Counted from the stretch's first letter, positions 7,529-16,017 are shown. The stretch is 64,000 nt of DNA from JALOOB01 sp040766655 (GCA_040766655.1 JAXGQB010000006.1:62001-126000), one strand, 5' to 3'. Numbers and translations: made by a program. Notes: a model not told the origin generated them from the sequence alone.

Positions 7529-8916
7529 GGCGGCCGCGCGCACTGTACAGCTTCAGCCTCGCCGTAGTCGACCTGCTGATGTCGCTGCTCGGCTTCTTCA
7601 TCGCGTACCTCGTCCGCGTCTGGATGCGGGGCGATGAGATCGGCCCCTTCAGAGACTACCTTGTGCCGGCCGCCATCCAATCGGTCAGCGCCGTCGCGGT
7701 CTTCTTCTTCTACAAGTTCTATCATCGCCGCCGCGCGGCGGTGTTGCTGGATGAGATCTATCGCCTCGTCGGCGCGGTCACCATCGCGACGCTGATCACC
7801 GTGGCCTTCATCTCGCTCGTTTTGCGGGACAAGCTGGAATTCCAGCGCTCCATGATCCTGCTGGCCTGGGCCGCATCGCTGGTGACCATCACCGTCGGCC
7901 GCGTCATTCACGGCCGCATCCAGAGGTGGCTGCAGAGCCGCGGCGTGGGGGCCGAACGGGTGCTGATCGTCGGCACGGGCGAAGTGGGCCGGATGATCCT
8001 CCAGAAGATGCAGCAGACGCCCGGCCTGGGCTACCAGGTCGTCGGGTTTGCGGACTCCGGCGCCAACGGCGCGGCTTCCGAGCGCGTGCTCGGCCTGCCC
8101 GTGCTGGGCCACGTCGAAGACCTCCCGCGCATCATCGAGGACGAAGACATCCAGGAAGTGGTGATCGGGCTCCCCGAGGCCACCCACCAGGAACTGGTGG
8201 GCATCATCTCCATGTGCGAGCGCGAGAAGGTCAGCATCAGGGTGTTCCCCGACGTGTTCCAGATCATGGCCTCTGAGGTCACCATCAGCGATCTGGCCGG
8301 CCTGCCGCTCCTGACGATCCGCGACGTGGCGCTGCGCGGCTGGAAGCTGACGCTCAAGCGGGGCGTCGACATCGTGTTCAGCAGCATCATCCTGCTGCTG
8401 ATCTCCCCGATCATGCTGCTGACCGCCATCCTCATCAAGCTGGATTCGCCGGGACCGGTGTTCTTCGTCCAGGAGCGCATGGGCCTGGACGCCAAGCCGT
8501 TCAAGATGTTGAAGTTCCGATCGATGCGCGCCGACGCGGAACGCCTCGGGCAGTGGACGACGAAGAATGACCCGCGCCGCACGCGCGTCGGCTCCTTCCT
8601 GCGCCGCACGTCGGTCGACGAGCTGCCCCAATTCATCAACGTGCTCATGGGCGACATGAGCCTGATCGGTCCCCGGCCCGAGCAGCCCGCCTACGTCGAG
8701 CAGTTCCGCCAGAGCATCCCGCGCTACATGGAGCGCCATCGCGAGAAGGCGGGCATCACGGGCTGGGCCCAGATCAACGGCCTGCGCGGCGACACCTCCA
8801 TCGCGGAGCGCACCAAGTACGACCTGTGGTACATCGAGAACTGGTCGCTCTGGCTCGACTTCAAGATCTTCCTGCGCACCGCCTTCAAGATCCTCTTTGA
8901 CAAGTCTGCTTACTGA
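7525..8916 (+). CDS. Undecaprenyl-phosphate sugar phosphotransferase (exopolysaccharide initiation)
   Basis: This 463-residue polyisoprenyl-phosphate hexose-1-phosphate transferase (WbaP/WcaJ type) starts repeat-unit synthesis on the lipid carrier. The first 120 residues hold four membrane helices. A Rossmann-like CoA-binding domain follows (VLIVGTGEVGRMI, about 150-260). The C-terminal catalytic domain (about 280-463) begins KRGVDIVFSSIILLLISP, then carries LDSPGPVFFVQERMG, FKMLKFRSM, LRRTSVDELPQFINVL, MSLIGPRPEQP and EKAGITGWAQINGLRGDT, all family hallmarks. It overlaps the glycosyltransferase by 4 nt. No flippase or polymerase gene lies in the window. Confidence 0.95.
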   Translation: MRRPRALYSFSLAVVDLLMSLLGFFIAYLVRVWMRGDEIGPFRDYLVPAAIQSVSAVAVFFFYKFYHRRRAAVLLDEIYRLVGAVTIATLITVAFISLVLRDKLEFQRSMILLAWAASLVTITVGRVIHGRIQRWLQSRGVGAERVLIVGTGEVGRMILQKMQQTPGLGYQVVGFADSGANGAASERVLGLPVLGHVEDLPRIIEDEDIQEVVIGLPEATHQELVGIISMCEREKVSIRVFPDVFQIMASEVTISDLAGLPLLTIRDVALRGWKLTLKRGVDIVFSSIILLLISPIMLLTAILIKLDSPGPVFFVQERMGLDAKPFKMLKFRSMRADAERLGQWTTKNDPRRTRVGSFLRRTSVDELPQFINVLMGDMSLIGPRPEQPAYVEQFRQSIPRYMERHREKAGITGWAQINGLRGDTSIAERTKYDLWYIENWSLWLDFKIFLRTAFKILFDKSAY

Positions 8917-8980
8917 ACCCTGGCCGCGCCCTGCGCCCCGGAACTGCTATACCGTTGCACCATGAAACCTGGCCCTGGTT

Positions 8981-9009
8981 TTGACAGGGTTGCTCGTTGG
9001 TGCTATGAT
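8981..9009 (+). promoter_or_regulatory. Sigma70-type promoter of the hrcA-grpE-dnaK operon
   Basis: TTGACA (8981-8986), a 17-nt spacer and TATGAT (9004-9009) form a near-consensus promoter. Initiation would be near 9016, so the CIRCE operator at 9023-9049 is transcribed, as in the Bacillus subtilis hrcA operon. Confidence 0.9.
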
Positions 9010-9022
9010 TCTGGTCGCATGT

Positions 9023-9049
9023 TTAGCACTCTCAGTGCATGAGTGCTAA
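9023..9049. promoter_or_regulatory. CIRCE operator (HrcA binding site), perfect match
   Basis: TTAGCACTC (9023-9031), nine bases, then GAGTGCTAA (9041-9049) is an exact copy of the CIRCE consensus. HrcA binds it to repress the heat-shock operon, which gives autoregulation and sensing of GroEL availability. It lies just downstream of the likely transcription start. Confidence 0.97.
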
Positions 9050-9050
9050 C

Positions 9051-9088
9051 GAGTGCTATAGTGTGGTTTCATGATTTATGAGTGCTAA
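9051..9088 (+). promoter_or_regulatory. Two extra CIRCE right half-sites, one over the hrcA start codon
   Basis: GAGTGCTA recurs at 9051-9058 and a full GAGTGCTAA at 9080-9088, both in the same direction as the right arm of CIRCE. The second begins on the last base of the hrcA ATG (9078-9080) and encodes the start of MSANT. They could be remnants of duplication or extra contacts for HrcA. Confidence 0.7.
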
Positions 9089-10166
9089 TACGAATTTGGA
9101 ATTAACGCCACGGCGCCAGGCCGTGCTCGGCCTGGTGATCCGTTCCTATATCGAGCGCGGTATGCCGGTTGGCTCCAAGGCCTTCGTTCAGTCGTACGGC
9201 CTGGAGATCAGCCCGGCCACGATTCGAAATGAGATGGCCGCGCTCGAAGATCTGGGCTTCCTGACGCACCCGCACACCTCGGCCGGCCGGATTCCAACGG
9301 AGTCGGGTTATCGCTATTTCGTCGAACACTTGCTCGGCGAAACGGAACTCCCGCTGCCGGAACAGCACATGATCCGCCACCAGTTCCACCAGTCGAGCAT
9401 GGAGCTCGACCAGTGGGTGCGGCTGGCCGTTGCCGTGCTGGCGCATACGACCCGAAAAGCCGCGGTTGCCACGCCGCCGAGGAGCCACGAGAGCCGCTTC
9501 AAGCACCTGGAGTTGATCGCACTGCGCGATACGGTCGTGTTGCTCGTCCTGGTCCTGGTCGGCGGCACCGTCAAACAGCAGATGCTGACGCTGGACGACG
9601 CGGCCGATCAGGCGATGCTAAGCCGGATGTCCAATCAGATCAACGAGCGTTTCCGGGGCCGGCGCACGGCCCAGCTCGAGCCTGAGATGCGTGCGTTGCC
9701 CGTCATAGCCCGTCAGATCGGGCGCCTGGTGGTTCAGATGATGGCAGCCGTCGATCAGGCAGGCGAGGATGACCTGTATCGGGACGGCCTGCTGCACATC
9801 CTGGACGAGCCCGAGTTTGCGGGGGGCGGCACGGTCCAGGCGCGTGACATCGTGCAGGCGATCGAGGGACCGTCTCTGTCTAACATCGTCGCCACCGCCG
9901 CGCAGCCGCTCGAGATCGGCGGCGTGCAGGTGTTGATCGGCGGCGAGGGCCGCTGGGAGGACTTCTCGGACCTGGCGCTGGTGTTGTCGCGCTACGGAGT
10001 CCGGGGCGGCGCCAGCGGTCTGTTGGGCGTCGTAGGTCCGTTGCGAATGACGTACAACCACACCATCGGTGCGGTCCGCTACGTGTCCGGTTTGATGAGC
10101 GACCTGGTCAGCGACTGGTACGACGTAGGTGACAGGTCAGAAGGAGACGATGCAAAGGATGAATGA
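9078..10166 (+). CDS. hrcA: Heat-inducible transcription repressor HrcA
   Basis: The 362-residue repressor binds CIRCE upstream of its own operon. The N-terminal winged helix is evident in LTPRRQAVLGLVIRSYIERG and PVGSKAFVQSYGLEISPATI, followed by MAALEDLGFLTHPHTSAGR and PTESGYRYFVEHLL, all strongly conserved. The C-terminal GAF-like half contains IGGEGRWEDFSDLALVLSRYG and GVVGPLRMTYNHTI. The start at 9078 lacks a clear Shine-Dalgarno sequence, but the next residues match the family start. The end overlaps grpE by 17 nt. Confidence 0.97.
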   Translation: MSANTNLELTPRRQAVLGLVIRSYIERGMPVGSKAFVQSYGLEISPATIRNEMAALEDLGFLTHPHTSAGRIPTESGYRYFVEHLLGETELPLPEQHMIRHQFHQSSMELDQWVRLAVAVLAHTTRKAAVATPPRSHESRFKHLELIALRDTVVLLVLVLVGGTVKQQMLTLDDAADQAMLSRMSNQINERFRGRRTAQLEPEMRALPVIARQIGRLVVQMMAAVDQAGEDDLYRDGLLHILDEPEFAGGGTVQARDIVQAIEGPSLSNIVATAAQPLEIGGVQVLIGGEGRWEDFSDLALVLSRYGVRGGASGLLGVVGPLRMTYNHTIGAVRYVSGLMSDLVSDWYDVGDRSEGDDAKDE

Positions 10167-10689
10167 GGAGCAGTTGAATACTGACAACCAGGCGCCGGAG
10201 GCAGGGGAAGCAACTGTCGCGGGCAGCCCGGCTGAGTTAGCGCAGAAGCTTGCAGCAGCGGAGCAGCAGGCCGAGGAGTATCTCGACAACTGGCGCCGAT
10301 CGGTGGCCGAGTTGAGCAATGCGCGCAAGCGGATGCTGCGGGAGATGGAAGAGTTCTCCAGGAGCGCGTCTGAGCGTGTCCTCGAGAAGCTGTTGCCCGT
10401 CCTGGATGATCTGGATCGGGCGTTGGGCGCAGCTCCCGAGGATCCTGCAGACGCCGAGTGGGTGAACGGCATTCGGATGATCCAGCGCAAGTTGCAGGGG
10501 GTCCTGGAGGGAGAAGGCCTGGTGCAGATACCTGCGGTCGGCGAGCAGTTCGATCCCGAGTTGCACCACGCAGTGACCCACGAAGAGACCCCGGGATACA
10601 GCGATGGAACCATCATCGCCGAAGTGGCCAAGGGCTACAGGCTCCGGGACAAGGTGCTGCGGCCGACCATGGTGCGGGTCGCCAAGTAA
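10150..10689 (+). CDS. grpE: Nucleotide exchange factor GrpE
   Basis: The 179-residue protein exchanges ADP for ATP on DnaK and may act as a thermosensor. A long helical/coiled-coil N-terminal region (LAQKLAAAEQQAEEYLDNWR) leads to the beta-wing head with HHAVTHEETPGYSDGTIIAE and YRLRDKVLRPTMVRVAK at the C-terminus. AAGGAG at 10141-10146 precedes ATGs at 10150 (3-nt gap) and 10159 (12-nt gap), so the exact start is uncertain; both lie inside the end of hrcA, implying coupled translation. dnaK follows after 92 nt. Confidence 0.96.
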   Translation: MQRMNEEQLNTDNQAPEAGEATVAGSPAELAQKLAAAEQQAEEYLDNWRRSVAELSNARKRMLREMEEFSRSASERVLEKLLPVLDDLDRALGAAPEDPADAEWVNGIRMIQRKLQGVLEGEGLVQIPAVGEQFDPELHHAVTHEETPGYSDGTIIAEVAKGYRLRDKVLRPTMVRVAK

Positions 10690-10781
10690 GGACAGCCCCT
10701 TGACCGCGCCCGGCACTGCCGCGGCGGATCATCGGCGCTTTGACATACCAGACATTTCTACTCACTGAAGGAGTCATTCAT

Positions 10782-12683
10782 ATGGCAAGAATCGTCGGCA
10801 TCGACTTGGGCACCACCAACTCAGTGGTGGCCATCATGGAAGGCAGCGAGCCCGTGGTCATCCCGAGCGCGGAGGGTGCGCGGTTGTTCCCGTCCGTCGT
10901 GGCGATCAACCCCAAAAACAACGAGCGCCTGGTCGGCCAGGTTGCCCGGCGCCAGAGCATCACCAATCCGGACAACACCATCTTCTCCGTCAAGCGGCTG
11001 ATGGGCCGGCGCTTCAGCGATGCAGAGGTGACGAAGGCGCGCAAGGTGCTGCCCTACAAGATCGTGGAGCACAGCAACGGCGACGCGTGGGTGTCGATGG
11101 GCGGGCGCGACTACAGCCCGCCCGAGATCTCGGCCATGATCCTGCAGAAGATCAAGACCGATGTCGAAGCGTACCTTGGGGAGCCGATCACGCAGGCCGT
11201 CATTACGGTGCCGGCGTACTTCAACGATAGCCAGCGGCAGGCGACCAAGGACGCGGGCCGCATCGCCGGCCTCGAGGTCCTGCGCATCATCAACGAGCCG
11301 ACGGCCAGCGCGCTGGCCTACGGGCTGGACAAGAAGGTCGACCAGAAGATCGTCGTCTACGACCTGGGCGGCGGCACCTTCGACGTGTCGATCCTGGATG
11401 TCGGCGATGGCGTCTTTGAAGTGCTGAGCACGAACGGCGACACCTTCCTGGGCGGCGATGACTTCGACCAGCGCATCATCAACTGGGTGGCGGACGAGTT
11501 CAAGCGCGAGAGCGGCATTGACCTGCGCAGCGATCGCATGGCGCTGCAGCGCCTGAAGGAAGCGGGCGAGAAAGCCAAGGTCGAGCTCTCGACGGTCATG
11601 CAGACCGAGATCAACCTGCCGTTCATCACCGCGGACGCCAGCGGGCCGAAGCATCTGCAGATGAACCTGACACGCGCCAAGTTGGAGCAACTGGTGGGTG
11701 ACCTGATCGAGCGAACCATCGAGCCGATGCGCCTTGCCATGAACGATGCCAAGCTCAAGCCCGAGGACCTGGGCGAGGTCGTGTTGGTGGGCGGCATGAC
11801 GCGCATGCCGGCTGTCCAGGAGGCCGTCCGGCGCTTCTTCGGCAAGGAACCGCACAAGGGGGTCAACCCGGACGAGGTGGTGGCCGTGGGCGCGGCGATT
11901 CAGGCCGGCGTGCTGGGCGGGCAGGTCAAGGATATCCTCCTGCTCGACGTCACGCCGCTGACCCTGTCGATCGAGACCCTGGGCGGCGTTGCCACCCCAA
12001 TGATCGAGCGCAACACCACCATTCCGACCAAGAAGACGCAGATCTTCTCGACCGCCGGTGACATGCAGACCGAGGTCGAGATCGTCGTGGCCCAGGGCGA
12101 GCGCCCGATGGTGGCCGACAACAAGCGTCTCGGGACCTTCCGGCTGACGGGCATCCCGCCGGCGCCGCGCGGCATGCCGCAGATCGAGGTGACGTTCGAC
12201 ATCGACCGCGACGGCATCCTGCACGTGAGCGCCAAGGACAAGGCCACCAGCCGGGAACAGAGCATCAAGATCACCGCGTCCAGCGGCCTCTCCAAGAACC
12301 AGGTCGATGACATGGTCAAGGCTGCCGAACAGCATGCGGATGACGATCGCCGGCGCAAGGCCCAGATCGAGGCCCACAACCGGGCAGATAACGCACATTA
12401 CCAGGTGCAGAAGTTCGTCCAGGACAACGGCGACAAGCTGGGCGATGCGGATAAGCGCACCCTCCAGGATGAGATGGATGCGCTCAAGAGCCTGTTGGAC
12501 AGCCAGGCCGGGGCTGAAGAGCTCGAGCAGGCGACCAACAAGCTGATGAGCGCCTGGGAGCAGGTGGGCGGTCGCATGCATCAGCAGGCCGGTGCCCAGG
12601 AGCCCTCCGGCGACGGAACCGGAGAGGGCGACGGTCGTCCCGAAGGGGAGGACGTCGTCGACGGCGAATACCGCCAGATGTAG
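10782..12683 (+). CDS. dnaK: Molecular chaperone DnaK (Hsp70)
   Basis: The 633-residue ATP-dependent chaperone begins MARIVGIDLGTTNSVVAIME. ATG 10782 is preceded by AAGGAG at 8-nt spacing; longer frames upstream are not needed. The ATPase domain shows VVYDLGGGTFDVSILD and VVLVGGMTRMPAVQE, the linker is ILLLDVTPLTLSIET, and the substrate domain contains ERNTTIPTKKTQIFSTA. The C-terminal tail is acidic (EGDGRPEGEDVVDGEYRQM). It is the third gene of the CIRCE-controlled operon and is followed by a strong terminator. dnaJ is not next to it, unlike in many Firmicutes. Confidence 0.98.
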   Translation: MARIVGIDLGTTNSVVAIMEGSEPVVIPSAEGARLFPSVVAINPKNNERLVGQVARRQSITNPDNTIFSVKRLMGRRFSDAEVTKARKVLPYKIVEHSNGDAWVSMGGRDYSPPEISAMILQKIKTDVEAYLGEPITQAVITVPAYFNDSQRQATKDAGRIAGLEVLRIINEPTASALAYGLDKKVDQKIVVYDLGGGTFDVSILDVGDGVFEVLSTNGDTFLGGDDFDQRIINWVADEFKRESGIDLRSDRMALQRLKEAGEKAKVELSTVMQTEINLPFITADASGPKHLQMNLTRAKLEQLVGDLIERTIEPMRLAMNDAKLKPEDLGEVVLVGGMTRMPAVQEAVRRFFGKEPHKGVNPDEVVAVGAAIQAGVLGGQVKDILLLDVTPLTLSIETLGGVATPMIERNTTIPTKKTQIFSTAGDMQTEVEIVVAQGERPMVADNKRLGTFRLTGIPPAPRGMPQIEVTFDIDRDGILHVSAKDKATSREQSIKITASSGLSKNQVDDMVKAAEQHADDDRRRKAQIEAHNRADNAHYQVQKFVQDNGDKLGDADKRTLQDEMDALKSLLDSQAGAEELEQATNKLMSAWEQVGGRMHQQAGAQEPSGDGTGEGDGRPEGEDVVDGEYRQM

Positions 12684-12736
12684 GTGGCAGACGCTGGTGC
12701 CAGGCGGCTCGGCTTAGGCGCCGGCAACAGATTCCC

Positions 12737-12774
12737 AACAGCCCTCGCGAGGCCTGATTCCCGCGAGGGCTGTT
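12737..12774 (+). terminator. Rho-independent terminator of the hrcA-grpE-dnaK operon
   Basis: A perfect 13-bp stem (AACAGCCCTCGCG, 12737-12749, with CGCGAGGGCTGTT, 12762-12774) closes a 12-nt loop and runs into a short T stretch. It stands 54 nt after the dnaK stop. Confidence 0.85.
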
Positions 12775-12836
12775 TGACGATCCGAAGCCCCTTGTCTTTA
12801 CTTTTCATCTTAACCCATTAATTATATTCAAGCCTC

Positions 12837-12865
12837 TTGACAATAAATGAAGGTCGTTGTACACT
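12837..12865 (+). promoter_or_regulatory. Sigma70-type promoter of the DUF2089 gene cluster
   Basis: TTGACA (12837-12842), a 17-nt spacer and TACACT (12860-12865) lie in an AT-rich gap. Initiation near 12872 leaves a leader of about 20 nt with an AGGGAG Shine-Dalgarno sequence before ATG 12893. Confidence 0.8.
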
Positions 12866-12885
12866 CCCCTCAGAACGAAGGGAGT
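12863..12885. promoter_or_regulatory. Dyad overlapping the -10 box and Shine-Dalgarno of the DUF2089 gene
   Basis: ACTCCC (12863-12868) and GGGAGT (12880-12885) form a perfect 6-bp inverted repeat with an 11-nt centre. The left arm overlaps the -10 box, so in DNA it could be an operator. If transcription started upstream, the same arms would hide the ribosome binding site. Confidence 0.4.
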
Positions 12886-12892
12886 TGTGACG

Positions 12893-13279
12893 ATGTACAT
12901 CACCCCAAGCCTCTGTCCCATATGCGGAGACAGCCTCACAGTCACGCGGCTGCATTGTCCCAGCTGCGACAGCAGCATCGAAGGTCACTTTCAGCTCAGC
13001 AGGCTCGAACAACTCAGCGCCGAACAGCGCTCCTTCGTCGAGCTCTTTGTGCGCTGTGAGGGCAAGCTGAATTGGCTCGCGCAGGAATTGAAGTTGTCCT
13101 ATCCTACCGTCCGGTCGCGGCTCGACGATGTCATCCGCGCCATGGGTTACGAGGTCAGGGAACTGCCCCCGGCGGAGGAGAAACAGCGGCTCGTCGAGCA
13201 GCGACAGGTCATTCTTGATGCATTGGCCGCCGGCAGTATCACCTCGTCCGAGGCCGTCCGCCAGTTGCAGGCCTTGTAG
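12893..13279 (+). CDS. DUF2089 protein: zinc ribbon plus sigma-like helix-turn-helix
   Basis: The 128-residue protein has CPICGDS and CPSCDSS (Cys 8, 11, 22, 25), a zinc ribbon. A helical segment with LSAEQRSFVELFVRCEG and LNWLAQELKLSYPTVRSRLD follows, which resembles the region-4 HTH of sigma factors, as in the DUF2089 family. The C-terminal DALAAGSITSSEAVRQLQAL looks like the short SHOCT-like helix pair found again in the next genes. It is probably a transcription regulator of the downstream DUF4097 gene. The start at 12893 fits the AGGGAG site; a longer frame would begin inside the promoter. Confidence 0.85.
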   Translation: MYITPSLCPICGDSLTVTRLHCPSCDSSIEGHFQLSRLEQLSAEQRSFVELFVRCEGKLNWLAQELKLSYPTVRSRLDDVIRAMGYEVRELPPAEEKQRLVEQRQVILDALAAGSITSSEAVRQLQAL

Positions 13280-13305
13280 GGACCGCGCGGTCAGGAGGAA
13301 CAGGC

Positions 13306-14556
13306 ATGAGCGACCTATACACCCATCCGGCAGCCGGGATTGCCCAACTGACGATCGAAACGATCGGCCGCAACGGCGTGCTCCGGGCTGAGCCGGACGC
13401 CACTGAGATTCAGATCGTGGCGAGCTCAGCGGAGGCAGCCACCGCCGCCGAGATCGTGGTCTCCGGCGATGCAGCGCGCTTTGTCGGCGGGCAGGTCACC
13501 CGCGTCGTGCTCCCGCCTGACGTGGCCGTGACCGTCGTCGCCGCGGGCGGCGACCTCAGGATCGAGGGCTTGGGCGCGCCGGCCCGGGTGGACACGGTGG
13601 AGGGTGACCTGCGCATCGACCAGGCCTCAGGCCCGGTGACCATCACCCTCGTGCGCGGTGACGTGCGGTCTGACGGGGCTGCCGATTTGCAGATCGAGAC
13701 CTGTGACGGCGACTGCCGTTTCCTGACGGGCGGCCTGCTCAGGTTGGGCACAGTGGAAGGGGATCTGCGCGTCTCCTCGGCCGGCGACGTGCGCGTGACC
13801 ACGATCCACGGTGATGTCGCGCTGGAGAATGTGGCTGGCGCGGTGCATGTGGAACAGGTCTACGGCGATGTACGGCTGAGCCACGTCGAGAAGCAGGCAG
13901 TGCTGGGCCAGGTCAGGGGCGACATGCGGGGCGTTGCACTCCTCGGCGGATTGAGCGTCGCGCACGTGGCGGGCGATCTCTCGCTCGAAGGACCCTTCCC
14001 GGCCGCGGAGGGCTATGCGGTCCACGCGGGCGGCGATGCGAAACTGCGGCTGCATGGCGAGGACGATGTGCAGCTGTTAGTCCGTGCCGGCGGCCGGATC
14101 CGGGCGAACCTGCCGCTGACCCCCACCGGCGACGGCACAACCACCTACACGGCGTCCCTCGGCGCTGGCTCGGTCCAGATCGCGCTCACGAACGGCGGCG
14201 ACCTGCGCATCGAGGCAGACGGCGTGGATGCAACACGCGGCGCGTGGGAGCGTGGCCGCGACGCCGGCACGGACCCGTTTGCTGAGCTCAGCACCCTGGG
14301 CGACCGCATCAGGCGCCAGGTAGCTGCGTCCCTGGCCGCAGCGGGCATCAATCCTGAAACCGGCGAGATCAACCTGGGCCGCGGCCGTGCTCCGCGCACC
14401 AGCGCCCGCTGGCCGAAGCCTGCGCCGTCGCCCGAACGGCCGAAGGGCGTATCCGAATCGCTGACCAGCGAGCAACTTGCGATCCTGAAGATGTTGGAGG
14501 AGGGACGCATCACGACGGATGAGGCCGACTCACTGCTGCGCGCGTTGGGTGCTTGA
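13306..14556 (+). CDS. DUF4097 repeat protein with C-terminal SHOCT-like domain (LiaX/YvlB-like)
   Basis: The 416-residue protein is built of short beta repeats of the form GDLRIxxxxGxVxIxxVxGD (about residues 65-260), for example VTTIHGDVALENVAGAVHVE. This is the DUF4097 right-handed beta-helix type. No signal peptide or membrane helix is visible. The C-terminal SEQLAILKMLEEGRITTDEA matches the SHOCT-like helix pair of YvlB/LiaX proteins. In Firmicutes such proteins belong to cell-envelope stress responses. AGGAGG precedes the ATG by 7 nt. It follows the DUF2089 gene by 26 nt, and the same helix pair opens the protein encoded at 15643. Confidence 0.85.
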   Translation: MSDLYTHPAAGIAQLTIETIGRNGVLRAEPDATEIQIVASSAEAATAAEIVVSGDAARFVGGQVTRVVLPPDVAVTVVAAGGDLRIEGLGAPARVDTVEGDLRIDQASGPVTITLVRGDVRSDGAADLQIETCDGDCRFLTGGLLRLGTVEGDLRVSSAGDVRVTTIHGDVALENVAGAVHVEQVYGDVRLSHVEKQAVLGQVRGDMRGVALLGGLSVAHVAGDLSLEGPFPAAEGYAVHAGGDAKLRLHGEDDVQLLVRAGGRIRANLPLTPTGDGTTTYTASLGAGSVQIALTNGGDLRIEADGVDATRGAWERGRDAGTDPFAELSTLGDRIRRQVAASLAAAGINPETGEINLGRGRAPRTSARWPKPAPSPERPKGVSESLTSEQLAILKMLEEGRITTDEADSLLRALGA

Positions 14557-14581
14557 CTTGTGAGGCGCATCGCTCTAGACT
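14553..14581 (+). promoter_or_regulatory. Sigma70-type promoter for the GNAT gene
   Basis: TTGACT (14553-14558), a 17-nt spacer and TAGACT (14576-14581) overlap the DUF4097 stop codon. Initiation near 14588 would lie about 34 nt before the GTG at 14622 and rules out the open TTG at 14553 as the start. Confidence 0.6.
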
Positions 14582-14621
14582 AAGGTTCGAACGTGTCATA
14601 CACCTGCCAGAAGGGTTGGCC

Positions 14622-15632
14622 GTGGCAGCCTACATCCTGAGTCGAACCGACACCTCCAACGACGGGTTGCAGCCTTTTGATCCCGCCCGGCACCTGCGCC
14701 AGGTCGCTGAGCTGGTCTCGTCCGTATTCTCCGAGGAGCTGGATGCGCGCGGCCGTAGCGCCCTGCATGAGATGAAGCTCGCGGGCAGGTTGACTCCGGT
14801 GCTCGGCGGCACCATCACCATGGCCCTGTTCAATGAGTTTATCTCGGGCCATGTCTGGATGGAGGCCGGTCAGATCATCGGAAATGTCACCCTTCAGCCG
14901 TTGGACCAGGGCGGCATGCGCTGGCGCATCAGCAACGTGGCCGTGCTGCCGGCTTACAGGCGTCGCGGCATCGCGCGTGCGCTCATGCTGGCCGCCTTAC
15001 GCGAGATCGCGCAGCGGCAGGGCAGTTGGGCCATGCTGCAGGTGCGGGCCGACAATAGTGGAGCGCAGGCCCTGTATGAAGCGCTGGGGTTCACCTCCAT
15101 CGCGCGCGATGCAGTGTGGCGGCTGGATGAGCCGCCTGTGCAGGTGCCTCCGCCCGCGCCGCAACTCGTGCCGGTGCGGACCCTGACCGGTGGTGAGTTG
15201 TTCGAGCTTGCCCAGGCGTCCAGGTCTACGCTGTCGCAATGGGCCGATCCCGTTCGCAGCTCGGACTACCGGGCCGGATTCGGCCAGCTGTTCGGCGAGT
15301 GGCTGGGGAACTTGACAGGGCTGCGGCGCGTGGAACGTTGGGGCGCCTGGCAAGGCAGACAATTGGCCGGTGCAGTGGAGACGCGGGCCAGCATGGGCAG
15401 CGAGCACAACACGTTACGATTTGCAGTGCGTCCCTCTGCGCGCGGCCAACTGGAGCAGTCGCTCGTCGCGCAAGGCCTCCACTCGCTGAGCAAGGCCGGG
15501 CCGAGCCCGGTGCTTGTGGCACACGACGGCGAGCATGAGGAGGGGGTGGCAGCGCTCAAAGCGGCCGGATTCGTGCCGCAACGAGACCTGATCACCATGC
15601 GGCGGCGCGTCGGGCTGCAAGGGGCGCCATGA
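14622..15632 (+). CDS. GNAT N-acetyltransferase, tandem-domain
   Basis: The 336-residue protein has a clear GNAT domain at about residues 60-165. WRISNVAVLPAYRRRGIARA carries the acetyl-CoA loop (RRRGIARAL), and LQVRADNSGAQALYEALGF is the following helix. The C-terminal half (about 175-336) has the size of a second GNAT fold and ends DGEHEEGVAALKAAGFVPQR, but lacks a good Q/RxxGxG/A loop, so it may be a degenerate copy. A GTG at 14622 preceded by AGAAGGG at 6-nt spacing is the preferred start. Its place in an envelope-stress cluster suggests a target in the envelope, but the substrate is unknown. Confidence 0.85.
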   Translation: MAAYILSRTDTSNDGLQPFDPARHLRQVAELVSSVFSEELDARGRSALHEMKLAGRLTPVLGGTITMALFNEFISGHVWMEAGQIIGNVTLQPLDQGGMRWRISNVAVLPAYRRRGIARALMLAALREIAQRQGSWAMLQVRADNSGAQALYEALGFTSIARDAVWRLDEPPVQVPPPAPQLVPVRTLTGGELFELAQASRSTLSQWADPVRSSDYRAGFGQLFGEWLGNLTGLRRVERWGAWQGRQLAGAVETRASMGSEHNTLRFAVRPSARGQLEQSLVAQGLHSLSKAGPSPVLVAHDGEHEEGVAALKAAGFVPQRDLITMRRRVGLQGAP

Positions 15633-15642
15633 TAGGAGATCG

Positions 15643-16017
15643 ATGATGGTGAGTGCGGAAGAGCGGATGCGCATTTTGAAGATGATCAGTGAGAAGCAGA
15701 TCACCGCCGATGAGGGGGCTCGGCTGCTCGAAGCCTTGCGCGCGTCGGGCGGCGAGGCCGGACGTGTGGATGGCGGCAGAGCGCGCTGGCTGCGCGTGAA
15801 GGTGACCGACCGGGGCGGCGATCGCGTCAAGCTCAACGTGACGATTCCGATCGGGTTGGTGGACATTGCCCTCAAGATGGGCGCCCGTTTTGCGCCCGAG
15901 CTCTCCGGCATGGACAGCAACCTGATCCAGTCCGCGATCCATGACGGCATCCAGGGGCGCGTGTTGAGCGTCGATGATCAGGACGACAACGAGCGAGTGG
16001 AAATCTTCGTGGAGTAG
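15643..16017 (+). CDS. SHOCT-like/YvlB N-terminal domain protein
   Basis: The 124-residue protein begins EERMRILKMISEKQITADEG, the same short helix pair found at the C-terminus of the DUF4097 protein. A linker precedes a beta-rich half, ARWLRVKVTDRGGDRVKLNV and then IGLVDIALKMGARFAPELSG, as in YvlB-type proteins. No membrane helix is present. TAGGAG (15633-15638) serves either of two adjacent ATGs (15643 or 15646); the second has better spacing. It is the last gene of the DUF2089-DUF4097-GNAT cluster and ends before a strong hairpin. Its function is unknown; an envelope-stress role is inferred from the cluster. Confidence 0.75.
   Translation: MMVSAEERMRILKMISEKQITADEGARLLEALRASGGEAGRVDGGRARWLRVKVTDRGGDRVKLNVTIPIGLVDIALKMGARFAPELSGMDSNLIQSAIHDGIQGRVLSVDDQDDNERVEIFVE

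Noticed and set aside
13306..14556. DUF4097 protein as a secreted adhesin
   Set aside because: It has no signal peptide or anchor, and the SHOCT-like C-terminus and neighbours fit a cytoplasmic stress protein better.
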